Below are positions 11,010 through 22,092 of a stretch of 64,000 nt of DNA, piece by piece. Location: positions 806,001 through 870,000 of the forward strand of contig JAWNZC010000285.1 in assembly GCA_035771165.1 (NCBI GenBank). Direction: 5' to 3'. The notes below the pieces were generated by a model. The model ran no database searches. It was not told the DNA's origin and saw only the letters and a list, made by a program, of their open reading frames with translations. Every line of letters starts with the position of its first letter. Within the stretch, counting starts at the first letter, position 1. Both the position numbers and the translations under genes were made by a program. The stretch is from Paragorgia papillata. Its lineage: Eukaryota > Cnidaria > Anthozoa > Scleralcyonacea > Coralliidae.

Positions 11010-12262
11010 GAGTATGCGAACTAGTAGGCCTTTTCATTCTAAACGACCTAGGGAAAAAGTTTGGCAACCAAAATATTGGCCTATATAGAGACGACGGATT
11101 GGCAGTACTAAAAAATAAGACCCCACGATTGGCAGACAAAACAAGAAAAGATCTTCACAAAAGTTTCGAACAGTTTGGCTTAAAAATCACGGCAGAAGCA
11201 AATTTAATTTCAGTAAACTTTTTAGACGTTACTTTCGACCTAAGCAATGGAAAATACAAACCTTTTCGAAAGCCCAATGACGATCCATTATACATAAACA
11301 AGCAATCAAACCACCCACCAAGCATTTTAAGACAGCTACCTACATCAATCAACAAGCGCATTTTCCTCCTCTCGTCTGACGAGCGGACATTCCATGAAAC
11401 CACACCAATTTACCAAAATGCATTAAGGCGCAGCAATTTCAACCATGAGCTAAACTACACACAAGAAGCACCACAGCAAACACGCAGAAATAGACACCGC
11501 AATATCATCTGGTTTAACCCTCCATTTAACAAAAATATCAAAACAAACATAGGACGCAACTTTCTTAGCCTTATTGACAAGCACTTTCCACCAGGACACA
11601 AGCTTCACAAACTTTTTAACAGAAACACAGTCAAGATTAGTTGCATGAACAACGTCAAGTCTATTATCACGAAACATAATTCACGCACAATCAGGAAAAG
11701 CAAGCCACTAAGCATAGTTACCAGCAGTTGCAATTGCAGGATTAAGGTCAATTGCCCCTTACGTGGGCAATGCATGACAAACAACATAGTATACAAGGCA
11801 TCTATTTCCATAAGCAACACGAACATCACTAAGCAATACATTGGCATGACAGCAAGTACATTTAAAGAGCGATATCGTAACCATAGTAAATCTTTCCAGA
11901 ATAAAAAGTATTCAAATGAGACGGAACTTTTGAAATGCATTTGGAATCTAAAAGAAAAAACCCAAAGTTTCGACGTAACCTGGTCTATACTAAAACACTC
12001 AATTTCTTACACGGGAGGATAAACAAGATGGAATTTATGTTTGGACGAAAAACTTTTCATCATGAAGGCAGACAAACAATTTTTACTAAACAAAAGATCA
12101 GAAATAGTTTCGCCCTGTCGGCACAAAAACAGATTTCGGATCAACAACCTAAACAATCAAAGGAATGCGCGCAACGTTTCGACGCCCACATCCAGGCCCC
12201 AACCAACGCATTTAAGCAGCCCACTAACCGATATTTTTCAGTCGCCTGATGATCCCGTTTAG
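11010..12262 (+). pseudogene. Penelope-like element copy B (5'-truncated)
   Basis: Starts abruptly inside the RT, just upstream of the GLYRDDG catalytic box (~11080), out of frame with what follows. The main frame runs 11099-12262 through NFLDVTFDL, the cysteine cluster and the GIY-YIG endonuclease (VYKASISI...YIGMTASTFKERY). TAA at 12020-12022 replaces the TCA seen in copy C. The frame then continues through KLFIMKADKQ to SPDDPV and TAG. In PLEs the RT copies RNA at a nick made by the GIY-YIG domain. Copy B is head-to-head with A and head-to-tail with C. Confidence 0.85.
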
Positions 12263-12282
12263 GGTGAAACCTCTGGTAGCGA
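12242..12282 (+). ncRNA. Hammerhead ribozyme of PLE copy B
   Basis: Stem I TCGC (12242-12245) pairs GCGA (12279-12282). Core CTGATGA is 12246-12252. Stem II is CCC/GGG (12254-12256/12262-12264). GAAA lies at 12266-12269. Stem III is ACC/GGT with loop TCT. Predicted cleavage falls after A12278. The position normally occupied by a G-C pair at the base of stem II is U.U, which may lower activity. HHRs in PLE terminal repeats are established in the literature (Cervera and De la Pena 2014). The core is also translated as the last residues of the ORF. Confidence 0.75.
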
Positions 12283-12442
12283 AGACTTTAAGGTAAACTA
12301 TACTTCATGCTTTGTATTTTGCTCTATCTATATATGGTATTGAGCACTCTAACATTTCGTGAACCAAAACTCGCTTATATTCGCACCCGTATACCGGTTG
12401 TGCACTCTTGTTTACGTAGTTTTATAGTATTATACCTTAAAA
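12263..12442 (+). promoter_or_regulatory. PLE tandem junction: copy B 3' UTR / copy C 5' leader
   Basis: Copy B's 3' UTR (shared with copy C's 3' end up to about 12373) passes without interruption into the leader of copy C. Tandem PLE units are known to give the downstream copy a promoter-bearing pseudo-LTR. I infer that role from position only; no TATA box or initiator could be assigned. Confidence 0.5.
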
Positions 12443-14685
12443 ATGCGAAAATTTCGGTTTGACCATTCACTGAAAAACATTCCAATACCACCACAAGATG
12501 CTTATTTGAAAGATTTAAACGAAAAAGTTGAAAGCCTAATAAAACGTATGAGATGGAAAGCTCACTTTTTTCGTAATGGTGATAGAAACCCGTAAAAAAA
12601 TAACCATTTCGGACTGCCTTCTAAGAAAACACCTCCCACTGTTTTGGATATTAAACCTTTCGAAGACGACTTAATAAAACTCATTGAAAACACCAAATTT
12701 CGGCATACGAGCAATCCATTTCAGGAATCTTTGGCAAACGATTTGAAGAAAATTAATTCGTCACCTAATATTTTTGTTTTCGCCGACAAAACTAGAAACA
12801 TTTATGAAACCTCGCTCGACACATACAACAATCTTTTGCATGACAATATAACAAAAACATATAAACATGGATCAGAGGACACCATAGAACAGATAGACAA
12901 TGAACTAAAACACATTTCGAATAACTTGGGAATTGGCGACCGTATTGAACACATGAAAAAACGCGAGACATTTATTTCACTCAAAGACCATAAGGATAAT
13001 TTCGAAAACAACCCAACATGCCGATTAATTAATCCTGCTAAAAGTGAGTCCGGAAAGCTCAGCAAAGTAATTCTTGATAAAATCAACTCTAAGTTAAGGA
13101 ACATTTTGAACGTAAATCAATGGAGAAACGCACAAGAAGTAATCGAATGGTTTGGCAGCATTAAAGAGAAAAGCAGACATACCCTCATTTCGTTTGACAT
13201 TGTTAATTTGTACCTTTCAATTTCTGAAGACCTTCTGGACCAAGCATTATCTTGGGCCAGAAATTTGGCTATCATTACCGAAAGTGACATTTCAATAGTA
13301 AAACACGCTAGAAAATCGCTCCTTTTCAACAATGAAAAACCATGGATAAAAAAAGACAGCAACAGTTTATTTGATGTTACCATGGGTAGCTATGACGCCG
13401 CTGAAGTATGCGAACTAGTGGGCCTTTTCATTCTAAACTACCTAGGGGAAAAGTTTGGCAACCAAAATATTGGCCTATATAGAGACGACGGATTGGCAGT
13501 ACTAAAAAATAAGACTGCACGATTGGCAGACAAAACAAGAAAACATCTTCACAAAAGTTTCGAACAGTTTGGCTTAAAAATCACGGCAGAAGCAAATTTA
13601 ATTTCAGTAAACTTTTTAGACGTTACTTCGACCTAAGCAATGGAAAATACAAACCTTTTCGAAAGCCCAATGACGATCCATTATACATAAACAAGCAATC
13701 AAACCACCTAAGACAGCTACCTATATCAATCAACAAGCGCATTTTCCTCCTCTCGTCTGACGAGCGGACATTCCATGAAACCGCACCAATTTACCAAAAT
13801 GCATTAAGGCGCAGCAATTTCAACCATGAGCTAAACTACACAGAAGAAGCACCACAGCAAACACGCAGAAATAGACACCGCAATATCATCTGGTTTAACC
13901 CTCCATTTAACAAAAATGTCAAAACAAACATAGGACGCAACTTTCTTAGCCTTATTGACAAGCACTTTCCAGCAGGACACAAGCTTCACAAACTTTTTAA
14001 CAGAAACACAGTCAAGATTAGTTGCATGAACAACGTCAAGTCTATTATCACGAAACATAATTCACGCACAATCAGGAAAAGCAAGCCACTAAGCATAGTT
14101 ACCAGCAGTTGCAATTGCAGGATTAAGGACAATTGCCCCCTACGTGGGCAATGCATGACAAACAACATAGTATACAAGGCATCTATTTCCATAAGCAACA
14201 CGAACATCACTAAGCAATACATTGGCATGACAGCAAGTACATTTAAAGAGCGATATCGTAACCATACTAAATCTTTCCAGAATAAAAAGTATTCAAATGA
14301 GACGGAACTTTCGAAATACATTTGGAATCTAAAAGAAAAAACCCAAAGTTTCGACATAACCTGGTCTATACTAAAACACTCAATTTCTTACACGGGAGGA
14401 TCAAAAAGATGCAATTTATGTTTGGACGAAAAACTTTTCATCATGAAGGCAGACAAACAACTCTTACTAAACAAAAGATCAGAAATAGTTTCGCCCTGTT
14501 GGCACAAAAACAGATTTCGGATCAACAACCTAAACAATCAAAGGAATGCGCGCAACGTTTCGACGCCCACACCCACGCTCCAAAGGAATGCGCCGGACGT
14601 TTCGACGCCCACACCCACGCCCCAACCAACGCATTTAAGCAGCCTACTAACCGATATTTTTCAGTCGCCTGATGATCCCGTTTAG
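12443..14685 (+). pseudogene. Penelope-like element copy C, near full-length RT + GIY-YIG
   Basis: From the ATG at 12443 (MRKFRFDHSLKNIPIP) the frame spans roughly 750 codons. The RT has KDHKDNFENNPTCRLINPA, SFDIVNLYLSIS (first catalytic Asp), DVTMGSYDAAE and the GLYRDDG box. A cysteine cluster CNCRIKDNCPLRGQC follows. The GIY-YIG endonuclease has VYKASISI...YIGMTASTFKERYRNH with the downstream WNLKEK/TWSILK region, and the ORF ends in SPDDPV-TAG. Only two lesions are seen: TAA at 12593 (codon 51, where a Lys codon is expected) and loss of one T at about 13628 relative to copy B. A 12-bp in-frame deletion near 13708 is probably neutral. Confidence 0.9.
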
Positions 14686-14705
14686 GGTGAAACCTCTTGT
14701 AGCGA
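14665..14705 (+). ncRNA. Hammerhead ribozyme of PLE copy C (weakened)
   Basis: Same architecture as copy B: TCGC/GCGA stem I, CTGATGA, CCC/GGG, GAAA. Stem III is ACC/TGT instead of ACC/GGT, giving one mismatched pair in a three-pair stem. Predicted weaker than copy B. Confidence 0.65.
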
Positions 14706-14845
14706 AGACTTTAAGGTAAACTATACTTCATGCTTTGTATTTTGCTCTATCTATATATGGTATTGAGCACTCTCTAACATTTCGTGAACCAAAACTCACT
14801 TATATTATATATATATATATATAGATTTTATTTATTAAAATGAAC

Positions 14846-14888
14846 GTTGCTACTCCGAGTTTCACGCGTTAAGCGATCATCAGGCAAC
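14846..14888 (-). ncRNA. Hammerhead ribozyme of PLE copy D
   Basis: On the minus strand stem I is GTTGC/GCAAC, core CTGATGA, stem II CGC/GCG, GAAA, and stem III ACT/AGT with loop CGG. The predicted cleavage site is after the A preceding GCAAC. Every stem differs in sequence from copy B yet still pairs, which is covariation support for a functional fold. The stem II base is again U.U. Confidence 0.75.
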
Positions 14889-15345
14889 TGAAAAAGTTTC
14901 ACTTTAGTTTCTGTTTATATTGCGTGTCACGCGTCAGATCGCGGCACACGTGAAAGCACGGCACGCGCGAAATTGCGTGGGATGAGTTAGAGAGATTGTT
15001 CCCGGATGTGCATCTCTGTTCCTAGAGCGGCGGACGTTCCTAGCATAAAATTTATTTTCATGGCGGCACTTTGAAATTAGCTCCGATCGTTTGTTGAGCA
15101 AGTTCGCCTTGTTAGCTTTCAGAATAAGCAGCTTTTCTTCTAGGCACAGATTACAGCGGCTTCCTCCACTTGTGTAAGGGGCGGCGCGTTTTAAAATAGA
15201 CCAATTTACACTGAACGGTTTCCCTTTTGACTTTAAGTCCCAAACGTACTTCGATAGTTTCGTTCTTGTATTTCTTGTCATGGAAAGATTTCTGGTGGTT
15301 GTTGAAGCGTTGCTTGAAGTTGTTGGCTGTCATTCCTATGTATAA
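14846..15345 (-). pseudogene. Penelope-like element copy D, divergent C-terminal fragment
   Basis: Minus-strand fragment with MTANNFKQRFNNHQKSFHDK, then after a frame change SKYVWDLKSKGKPFSVNWSI and SRCNLCLEEKLLILKANKAN. These are clear homologues of the GIY-YIG C-terminal half of copies A-C but from a diverged subfamily. The fragment is flanked by TA microsatellites on both sides. Confidence 0.85.
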
Positions 15346-15365
15346 TATTATATATATATATATAA

Positions 15366-15440
15366 AGTATGAAGTATAGTTTTACCTTAAAGTCTTCGCT
15401 ACCAGAGGTTTCACCCTAAACGGGATCATCAGGCGACCTG
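15366..15440 (-). mobile_element. PLE 3'-end fragment fused to a minisatellite element
   Basis: About 75 bp of PLE 3' end in minus orientation, identical in layout to the tail of copy B. It passes at 15437-15440 into a non-PLE linker (ACACAGGAATAAACGGGAG) and then ATTAATG-rich repeats. The same fusion recurs at 40040-40118 in the opposite orientation. Confidence 0.8.
15396..15436 (-). ncRNA. Intact hammerhead motif on the PLE/minisatellite composite
   Basis: The minus strand has TCGC/GCGA stem I, CTGATGA, CCC/GGG, GAAA and ACC/GGT stem III, matching copy B at all paired positions. There is no PLE ORF here, so any ribozyme activity would serve the non-autonomous composite. Confidence 0.7.
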
Positions 15441-15522
15441 ACACAGGAATAAACGGGAGAAAAACATTAATGATTTTGCATGGGTTTCGGTGAATTCCCA
15501 TTCTTAAAAAAACACATTAATG

Positions 15523-18500
15523 GTAATTGGTAGCTCACAGAGTTACCATTCATGTGTTTTTAACTTCCACTAATGGTATTTCTTCAAAAAACATTCATGA
15601 TAATGTAAAATCATTAATGTAAAATGTCAAGCAATTGCTCACAGAGTTACCATTCATGTGTTTTTAACTTCCATTAATGGTATTTCTTCAAAAAACATTC
15701 ATGATAATGTAAAATCATTAATGTAAAATGTCAAGCAATTGCTCATGGAGTTACCATTCATGTGTTTTTAACTTCCATTAATGGTATTTCGTCAAAAAAA
15801 CATTCATGATGATGTAAAATCATTAATGTAAAATGTCAAGCAATTGCTCATGGAGTTACCATTCATGTGTCTTTAACTTCCATTAATGGTATTTCGTCAA
15901 AAAACATTCATGATGATGTAAAATCATTAATGTAAAATGTCAAGAAATTGCTCATGGAGTTACCATTCATGTGTCTTTAACTTCCATTAATGGTATTTCT
16001 TCAAAAAACATTCATGATGATGTAAAATCATTAATGTAAAATAAAATGTCAAGCAATTGCTCACAGAGTTACCATTCATGTGTTTTTAACTTCCATTAAT
16101 GGTATTTCTTCAAAAAACATTCATGATAATGTAAAATCATTAATGTAAAATGTCAAGAAATTGCTCATGGAGTTACCATTCATGTGTTTTTAACTTCCAT
16201 TAATGGTATTTCTTCAAAAAACATTCATGGATGATGTAAAATCATTAATGTAAAATGTCAAGCAATTGCTCGAGTTACCATTCTTGTGTTTTTAACTTCC
16301 ATTAATGGTATTTCATCAAAAAACATTCATGATAATGTAAAATGATGTAAAATCATTAATGTAAAGTGTCAAGCAATTGCTCATGGAGTTACCATTCTTG
16401 TGTTTTTAACTTCCATTAATGGTATTTCTTCAAAAAACATTCATGATAATGTAAAATCATTAATGTAAAATGTCAAGCAATTGCTCATGGAGTTACCATT
16501 CATGTGTCTTTAACTTCCATTAATGGTATTTCGTCAAAAAACATTCATGTCATTAATGTAAAATGTCAAGAAATTGCTCATGGAGTTACCATTCATGTGT
16601 CTTTAACTTCCATTAATGGTATTTCTTCAAAAAACATTCATGATGATGTAAAATCATTAATGTAAAATGTCAAGCAATTGCTCACATTCATGATGATGTA
16701 AAATCATTAATGTAAAATGTCAAGCAATTGCTCATGGAGTTACCATTCATGTGTCTTTAACTTCCATTAATGGTATTTCGTCAAAAAACATTCATGATGA
16801 TGTAAAATCATTAATGTAAAATGTCAAGAAATTGCTCATGGAGTTACCATTCATGTGTCTTTAACTTCCATTAATGGTATTTCTTCAAAAAACATTCATG
16901 ATGTAAAATCATTAATGTAAAATAAAATGTCAAGCAATTGCTCACAGAGTTACCATTCATGTGTTTTTAACTTCCATTAATGGTATTTCTTCAAAAAACA
17001 TTCATGATAATGTAAAATCATTAATGTAAAATGTCAAGAAATTGCTCATGGAGTTACCATTCATGTGTTTTTAACTTCCATTAATGGTATTTCTTCAAAA
17101 AACATTCATGGATGATGTAAAATCATTAATGTAAAATGTCAAGCAATTGCTCATGGAGTTACCATTCTTGTGTTTTTAACTTCCATTAATGGTATTTCAT
17201 CAAAAAACATTCATGATAATGTAAAATGATGTAAAATCATTAATGTAAAATGTCAAGCAATTGCTCATGGAGTTACCATTCTTGTGTTTTTAACTTCCAT
17301 TAATGGTATTTCTTCAAAAAACATTCATGATAATGTAAAATCATTAATGTAAAATGTCAAGCAATTGCTCATGGAGTTACCATTCATGTGTCTTTAACTT
17401 CCATTAATGGTATTTCGTCAAAAAACATTCATGATGATGTAAAATCATTAATGTAAAATGTCAAGAAATTGCTCATGGAGTTACCATTCATGTGTCTTTA
17501 ACTTCCATTAATGGTATTTCTTCAAAAAACATTCATGATGATGTAAAATCATTAATGTAAAATAAAATGTCAAGCAATTGCTCACAGAGTTACCATTCAT
17601 GTGTTTTTAACTTCCATTAATGGTATTTCTTCAAAAAACATTCATGATAATGTAAAATCATTAATGTAAAATGTCAAGAAATTGCTCATGGAGTTACCAT
17701 TCATGTGTTTTTAACTTCCATTAATGGTATTTCTTCAAAAAACATTCATGGATGATGTAAAATCATTAATGTAAAATGTCAAGCAATTGCTCATGGAGTT
17801 ACCATTCTTGTGTTTTTAACTTCCATTAATGGTATTTCATCAAAAAACATTCATGATAATGTAAAATGATGTAAAATCATTAATGTAAAATGTCAAGCAA
17901 TTGCTCATGGAGTTACCATTCTTGTGTTTTTAACTTCCATTAATGGTATTTCTTCAAAAAACATTCATGATAATGTAAAATCATTAATGTAAAATGTCAA
18001 GCAATTGCTCATGGAGTTACCATTCATGTGTTTTTAACTTCCATTAATGGTATTTCGTCAAAAAAACATTCATGATGATGTAAAATCATTAATGTAAAAT
18101 GTCAAGCAATTGCTCATGGAGTTACCATTCATGTGTCTTTAACTTCCATTAATGGTATTTCGTCAAAAAACATTCATGATGATGTAAAATCATTAATGTA
18201 AAATGTCAAGAAATTGCTCATGGAGTTACCATTCATGTGTCTTTAACTTCCATTAATGGTATTTCTTCAAAAAACATTCATGATGATGTAAAATCATTAA
18301 TGTAAAATGTCAAGCAATTGCTCATGGAGTTACCATTCTTGTGTTTTTAACTTCCATTAATGGTATTTCATCAAAAAACATTCATGATAATATTCATGTG
18401 TCTTTAACTTCCATTAATGGTATTTCGTCAAAAAACATTCATGATGATGTAAAATCATTAATGTAAAATGTCAAGAAATTGCTCATGGAGTTACCATTCA

Positions 18501-19012
18501 TGTGTCTTTAACTTCCATTAATGGTATTTCTTCAAAAAACATTCATGATGATGTAAAATCATTAATGTAAAATGTCAAGCAATTGCTCATGGAGTTACCA
18601 TTCTTGTGTTTTTAACTTCCATTAATGGTATTTCATCAAAAAACATTCATGATAATGTAAAATGATGTAAAATCATTAATGTAAAATGTCAAGCAATTGC
18701 TCATGGAGTTACCATTCTTGTGTTTTTAACTTCCATTAATGGTATTTCTTCAAAAAACATTCATGATGATGTAAAATCATTAATGTAAAATGTCAAGCAA
18801 TTGCTCATGGAGTTACCATTCATGTGTTTTTAACTTCCATTAATGGTATTTCTTCAAAAAACATTCATGATAATGTAAAATCATTAATGTAAAATGTCAA
18901 GCAATTGCTCATGGAGTTACCATTCTTGTGTTTTTAACTTCCATTAATGGTGTTTCTTCAAAAAACATTCCATCATGATAATGTAAAATCATATCAAGCA
19001 ATTGGTCGTGAA
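15523..19012. repeat. 104-bp satellite array with higher-order structure
   Basis: Roughly 33 tandem units of ~104 bp, each with TTACCATTCATGTG, CTTCCATTAATGGTATTTC, AAAAAACATTCATG and AATCATTAATGTAAAATG. Unit variants (CACAGAG/CATGGAG, CATTCATG/CATTCTTG, GATAATG/GATGATG, inserted AATAAA) recur in a fixed order. A block starting near 16921 is repeated about 640 bp later near 17561, a six-unit higher-order repeat. Some units are truncated (near 16550, 16680, 18390). Palindromic CCATTAATGG is in nearly every unit. Confidence 0.95.
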
Positions 19013-19747
19013 GTTGATTCATGTAATATAGACTCTGAACAGCGGACATTTCCACATAACAGACACCTATATAAGTTGAGAATATTATTTTTATAATTAC
19101 TCTTTTAATGGAAATCGATCCATCCTACAGATTCGCTGTAATGAATGTAAGATATACAGTATCAAGTAACTATAACTGGCTTAATGCAAAATAGCTGCAT
19201 ATGGGAAAGGATGTAATAATATGTAATAGTATACAGTATAGTATAGTATAGTATAAATATCAAAATTGCAATTACAGAATTACTTACATTTTTATGAATG
19301 AATGATCATCGAAATTATTTATAGTCCTAGATTATTATTTAACATAGTTACAGTAAATACGCCATTACTCAGAAAAACACTGAGCTTACTAATGGCACAA
19401 ATAGCTAGTCAGACCAGAGACGCTCTAATGTACGAGTTCGCTGTTGTGCGTAGTGCGCCAAAACAAAATTAACACTAGTATCAGTATGTTTACAGCTAGT
19501 TTTGTGCGCCAACAAACACGTGTGTGCCAAACTTGTGTAGATCAGAGCCTGTTTATTTTATGCTTCATGCAGCAAATAAAAATATGTCAGTTGTGGAACT
19601 GAACAATTAAAGATGGGTATAAATAACTTCAGAACTGTACTTATTGAACTCATTTGTTTGGTCTGTAATATTAAAATATCGGACTTCTGTACTAAAACAG
19701 TGGTCCGATATTTTACTAGTACAGACTTATAATAAAATTTTTGCGTA
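19013..19747. other. No gene recognised
   Basis: AT-rich unique sequence between the satellite and a foldback element. It contains short TATAG repeats near 19235-19253. No domain or structured RNA is apparent. Confidence 0.45.
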
Positions 19748-19860
19748 TACAACCATGTAAAATATATTTATTCTGCTGAGCTTTCGTCCTACAGTATGTT
19801 GGTCATGCAGGACATCGTCAGAGCAATCTAATTAGAATAAATATATTTTACATGGTTGTA
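19748..19860. mobile_element. Foldback element with hammerhead-like core
   Basis: Perfect 27-bp inverted arms starting TACAACCATGTAAAATATAT enclose a non-palindromic centre. On the minus strand the centre has CTGACGA (19815-19821, allowed by the CUGANGA consensus), GTCCT/AGGAC pairing, GAAA and a TGCT/AGCA outer pairing. Stem III would be a single pair, so the ribozyme reading is tentative. Confidence 0.55.
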
Positions 19861-19933
19861 TCCGCAAAAATCTTATAACATTCTTCACCATGCAAAGCAG
19901 TTATAAAACTACTAGTACAGACTTCATAAAACG

Positions 19934-20125
19934 TCAATCGGGCATTTTCCACGCTTCTTCACTCCATTCCCCATATGCTAAATATAAGATTGAGTCCCAT
20001 GAAACATAATCACGTTGAAGTCGAAGGTTTTGAATGGGAAGGTAATAGCTGTCATTTGGTCGTGTCAAATCCTTTGCAAAATATTGGACTTTGACTGTTT
20101 TGGGTCTTTCTTGTATTGACAGCAC
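19934..20125 (-). CDS. Exon 9 (last): end of BAH-like tail
   Basis: Acceptor TTTATAG precedes GTGCTG, in phase with the previous exon's AAG. It encodes VKVQYFAKDLTRP...LYLAYGEW and a stop. Similar tails in related invertebrate proteins look like a degenerate BAH module. Confidence 0.7.
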   Translation of the reverse strand: MLSIQERPKTVKVQYFAKDLTRPNDSYYLPIQNLRLQRDYVSWDSILYLAYGEWSEEAWKMPD

Positions 20126-20155
20126 CTATAAATAATTGATAAGTTACTGTTAATA

Positions 20156-20404
<249 letters not shown>

Positions 20405-20505
20405 CAGTTTGCTTGCCCTTCAAATTCGCATGGTTATTAAGCATATTTGCATATACTTCCCAGACAACTCATATTTCTATATCTTACATTTTATATCACA
20501 CATAC

Positions 20506-21156
20506 CTTTCCCAACCACGGATCTGGATCTTCTCCCTGAATCATGACCATATCTTCAACACAAGGGGAAAATGGGACAGCTATGTCAACATATGTTATAG
20601 GCATGGTTTTACGTTGAAAGTCTATAACTGCTCTTGTTCCGGGATTAGGGAAAACGTCCCCAAAGTCATAAATCATGACCTTCCGAGAAATGGACAACAC
20701 TGGTACAATGACTATTTCGGTTGCCAGCAAGTCGATCAGTAGTCCTCCACTGTGGTTGTCTGTCATGGTATTGCCTTCATCGTCTAGCAATTTTTGGTAA
20801 AGTGCTGCCTTTACAAATTTCTTGTAATCATTGTCAACTTTGACGCAGAAGAAGTCCGTAATTTGGCAACATTGATCCACTCCATCTACTGTAAACATGG
20901 CTTGCTCTCCTACTTGGTAGAGCATGCCTTCTGGCGTGGCTTCCATAAGCTTCGGAAAGACCAAGCAATCTCAGCAATGACAGATGGGGCCAGTGAATTT
21001 GTGGTGGCTTGAATTAGTTGTATGTCTTCTTGTGAAAGGTGCACTTGGTTGCGCGCCATTCCACCGACAAGAACACCTTCAATATAGCTATTTGCTTGTT
21101 CACCAGATACCATATTGGAGATTTTCTTGGCTGCCTCAAGAGATTTGGTGCAACAT
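20506..21156 (-). CDS. Exon 8: linker and start of BAH-like domain
   Basis: Encodes [20 protein letters not shown], a helical segment ([20 protein letters not shown]), then a hydrophobic beta-rich region ending [16 protein letters not shown] at a GTATGT donor. A one-base frame change lies near 20955 between AEIAW and FPKLMEAT. The acceptor is uncertain: the TTTTGTAG site is out of phase with the previous exon, while CTTGAG just downstream is in phase. Confidence 0.6.
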
Positions 21157-21577
21157 CTACAAAATATATTAAAATCGTTCTTATTTAGTTATTTTTGTTG
21201 AATCAGTGAAGAATCTAAGTCACCTTAACGTTCACTTGGTAACGGTACCGATACCTTAAAACGCCACCTGTGTTAAAAATATCAAAACGATAAATGCCCA
21301 TAAGATTAAGACCACAAGGTGAACAAAGGCTTTTCCTCGCCTCATTCATACAGAATTTATTTATTGTTATTTTCTTCAAAAATAATGTGAAGATTATTGC
21401 CACTTGGTTTGTGGTTCGAAATTGTGGCTGTCTGGAAAGTTCGCGGACGTTACCGTATACCTGACGATGGTCATATTACCCTTGCAGCCACATACTGCAC
21501 TTTTACATAACTTTTCATTATGTAGCAGATATAGATCGTATATAGAGACAGTTGAATTTAGAAAAAAAAGAACTTGC

Positions 21578-22092
21578 CTTTTCAAGGTCAATTGTATAAT
21601 TAGTTACATTATATACTCCAAGTTTGCTGCTCAGGAGTTTCAGCAACTCTCGGTACGACTCTCGTTGTGCGAACGAACACTCTTTATTCTTGAAGTTGCT
21701 TGTGTGCCCAATATAGCGTTTCACCGCTCTCTCGAATGGGAAACACCAGTAGTTATCCGGGTTAGAGAATCGTAATGCGTCACCTGCAATGTGTAGCAGG
21801 TTGTGGACTGTAACACGGCATGCTGTCACTCCTCTTTGCTCTTCTGGGAGGATGATGTACCTTTTTGCAAGTCTCTCGAAAAGGACAACGTCGTCATGGG
21901 ACCAACCATTCCTTTTGTTGAACGTCATCTCCGTCATTCTGGTTACAAGCTGCCAGATATGGTACTCTTGTGGTTCCAACAGGCCAGCTAGGATCACCTC
22001 AGATGCAGGATAGCAGAATTTCTGGAATTCTTCGGTTTTCCAGAAGCCCAAACGGGAGGATGTACCATGAGGAACACGTCCGTCTTTAAGTT
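21578..22092 (-). CDS. Exon 7: DUF4218-like block
   Basis: Encodes ELKDGRVPHGTSSRLGFW, a FCYPASEVILAGLL segment and the signature VTVHNLLHIAGDALRF plus DNYWCFPFERAVKRYIGH. The acceptor GCTTTAG joins in phase to the previous exon. The likeliest donor is a non-canonical GC site (AAG then GCAAGT), the usual context for GC-AG introns. Confidence 0.7.

Noticed and set aside
11155..11940. Minus-strand frames opposite PLE copies B and C
   Set aside because: Antisense shadows of the PLE GIY-YIG coding region; the same frames are read correctly on the plus strand.
15523..19012. CRISPR-like array
   Set aside because: Units are tandem with no unique spacers, there are no cas genes, and the surroundings are eukaryotic.
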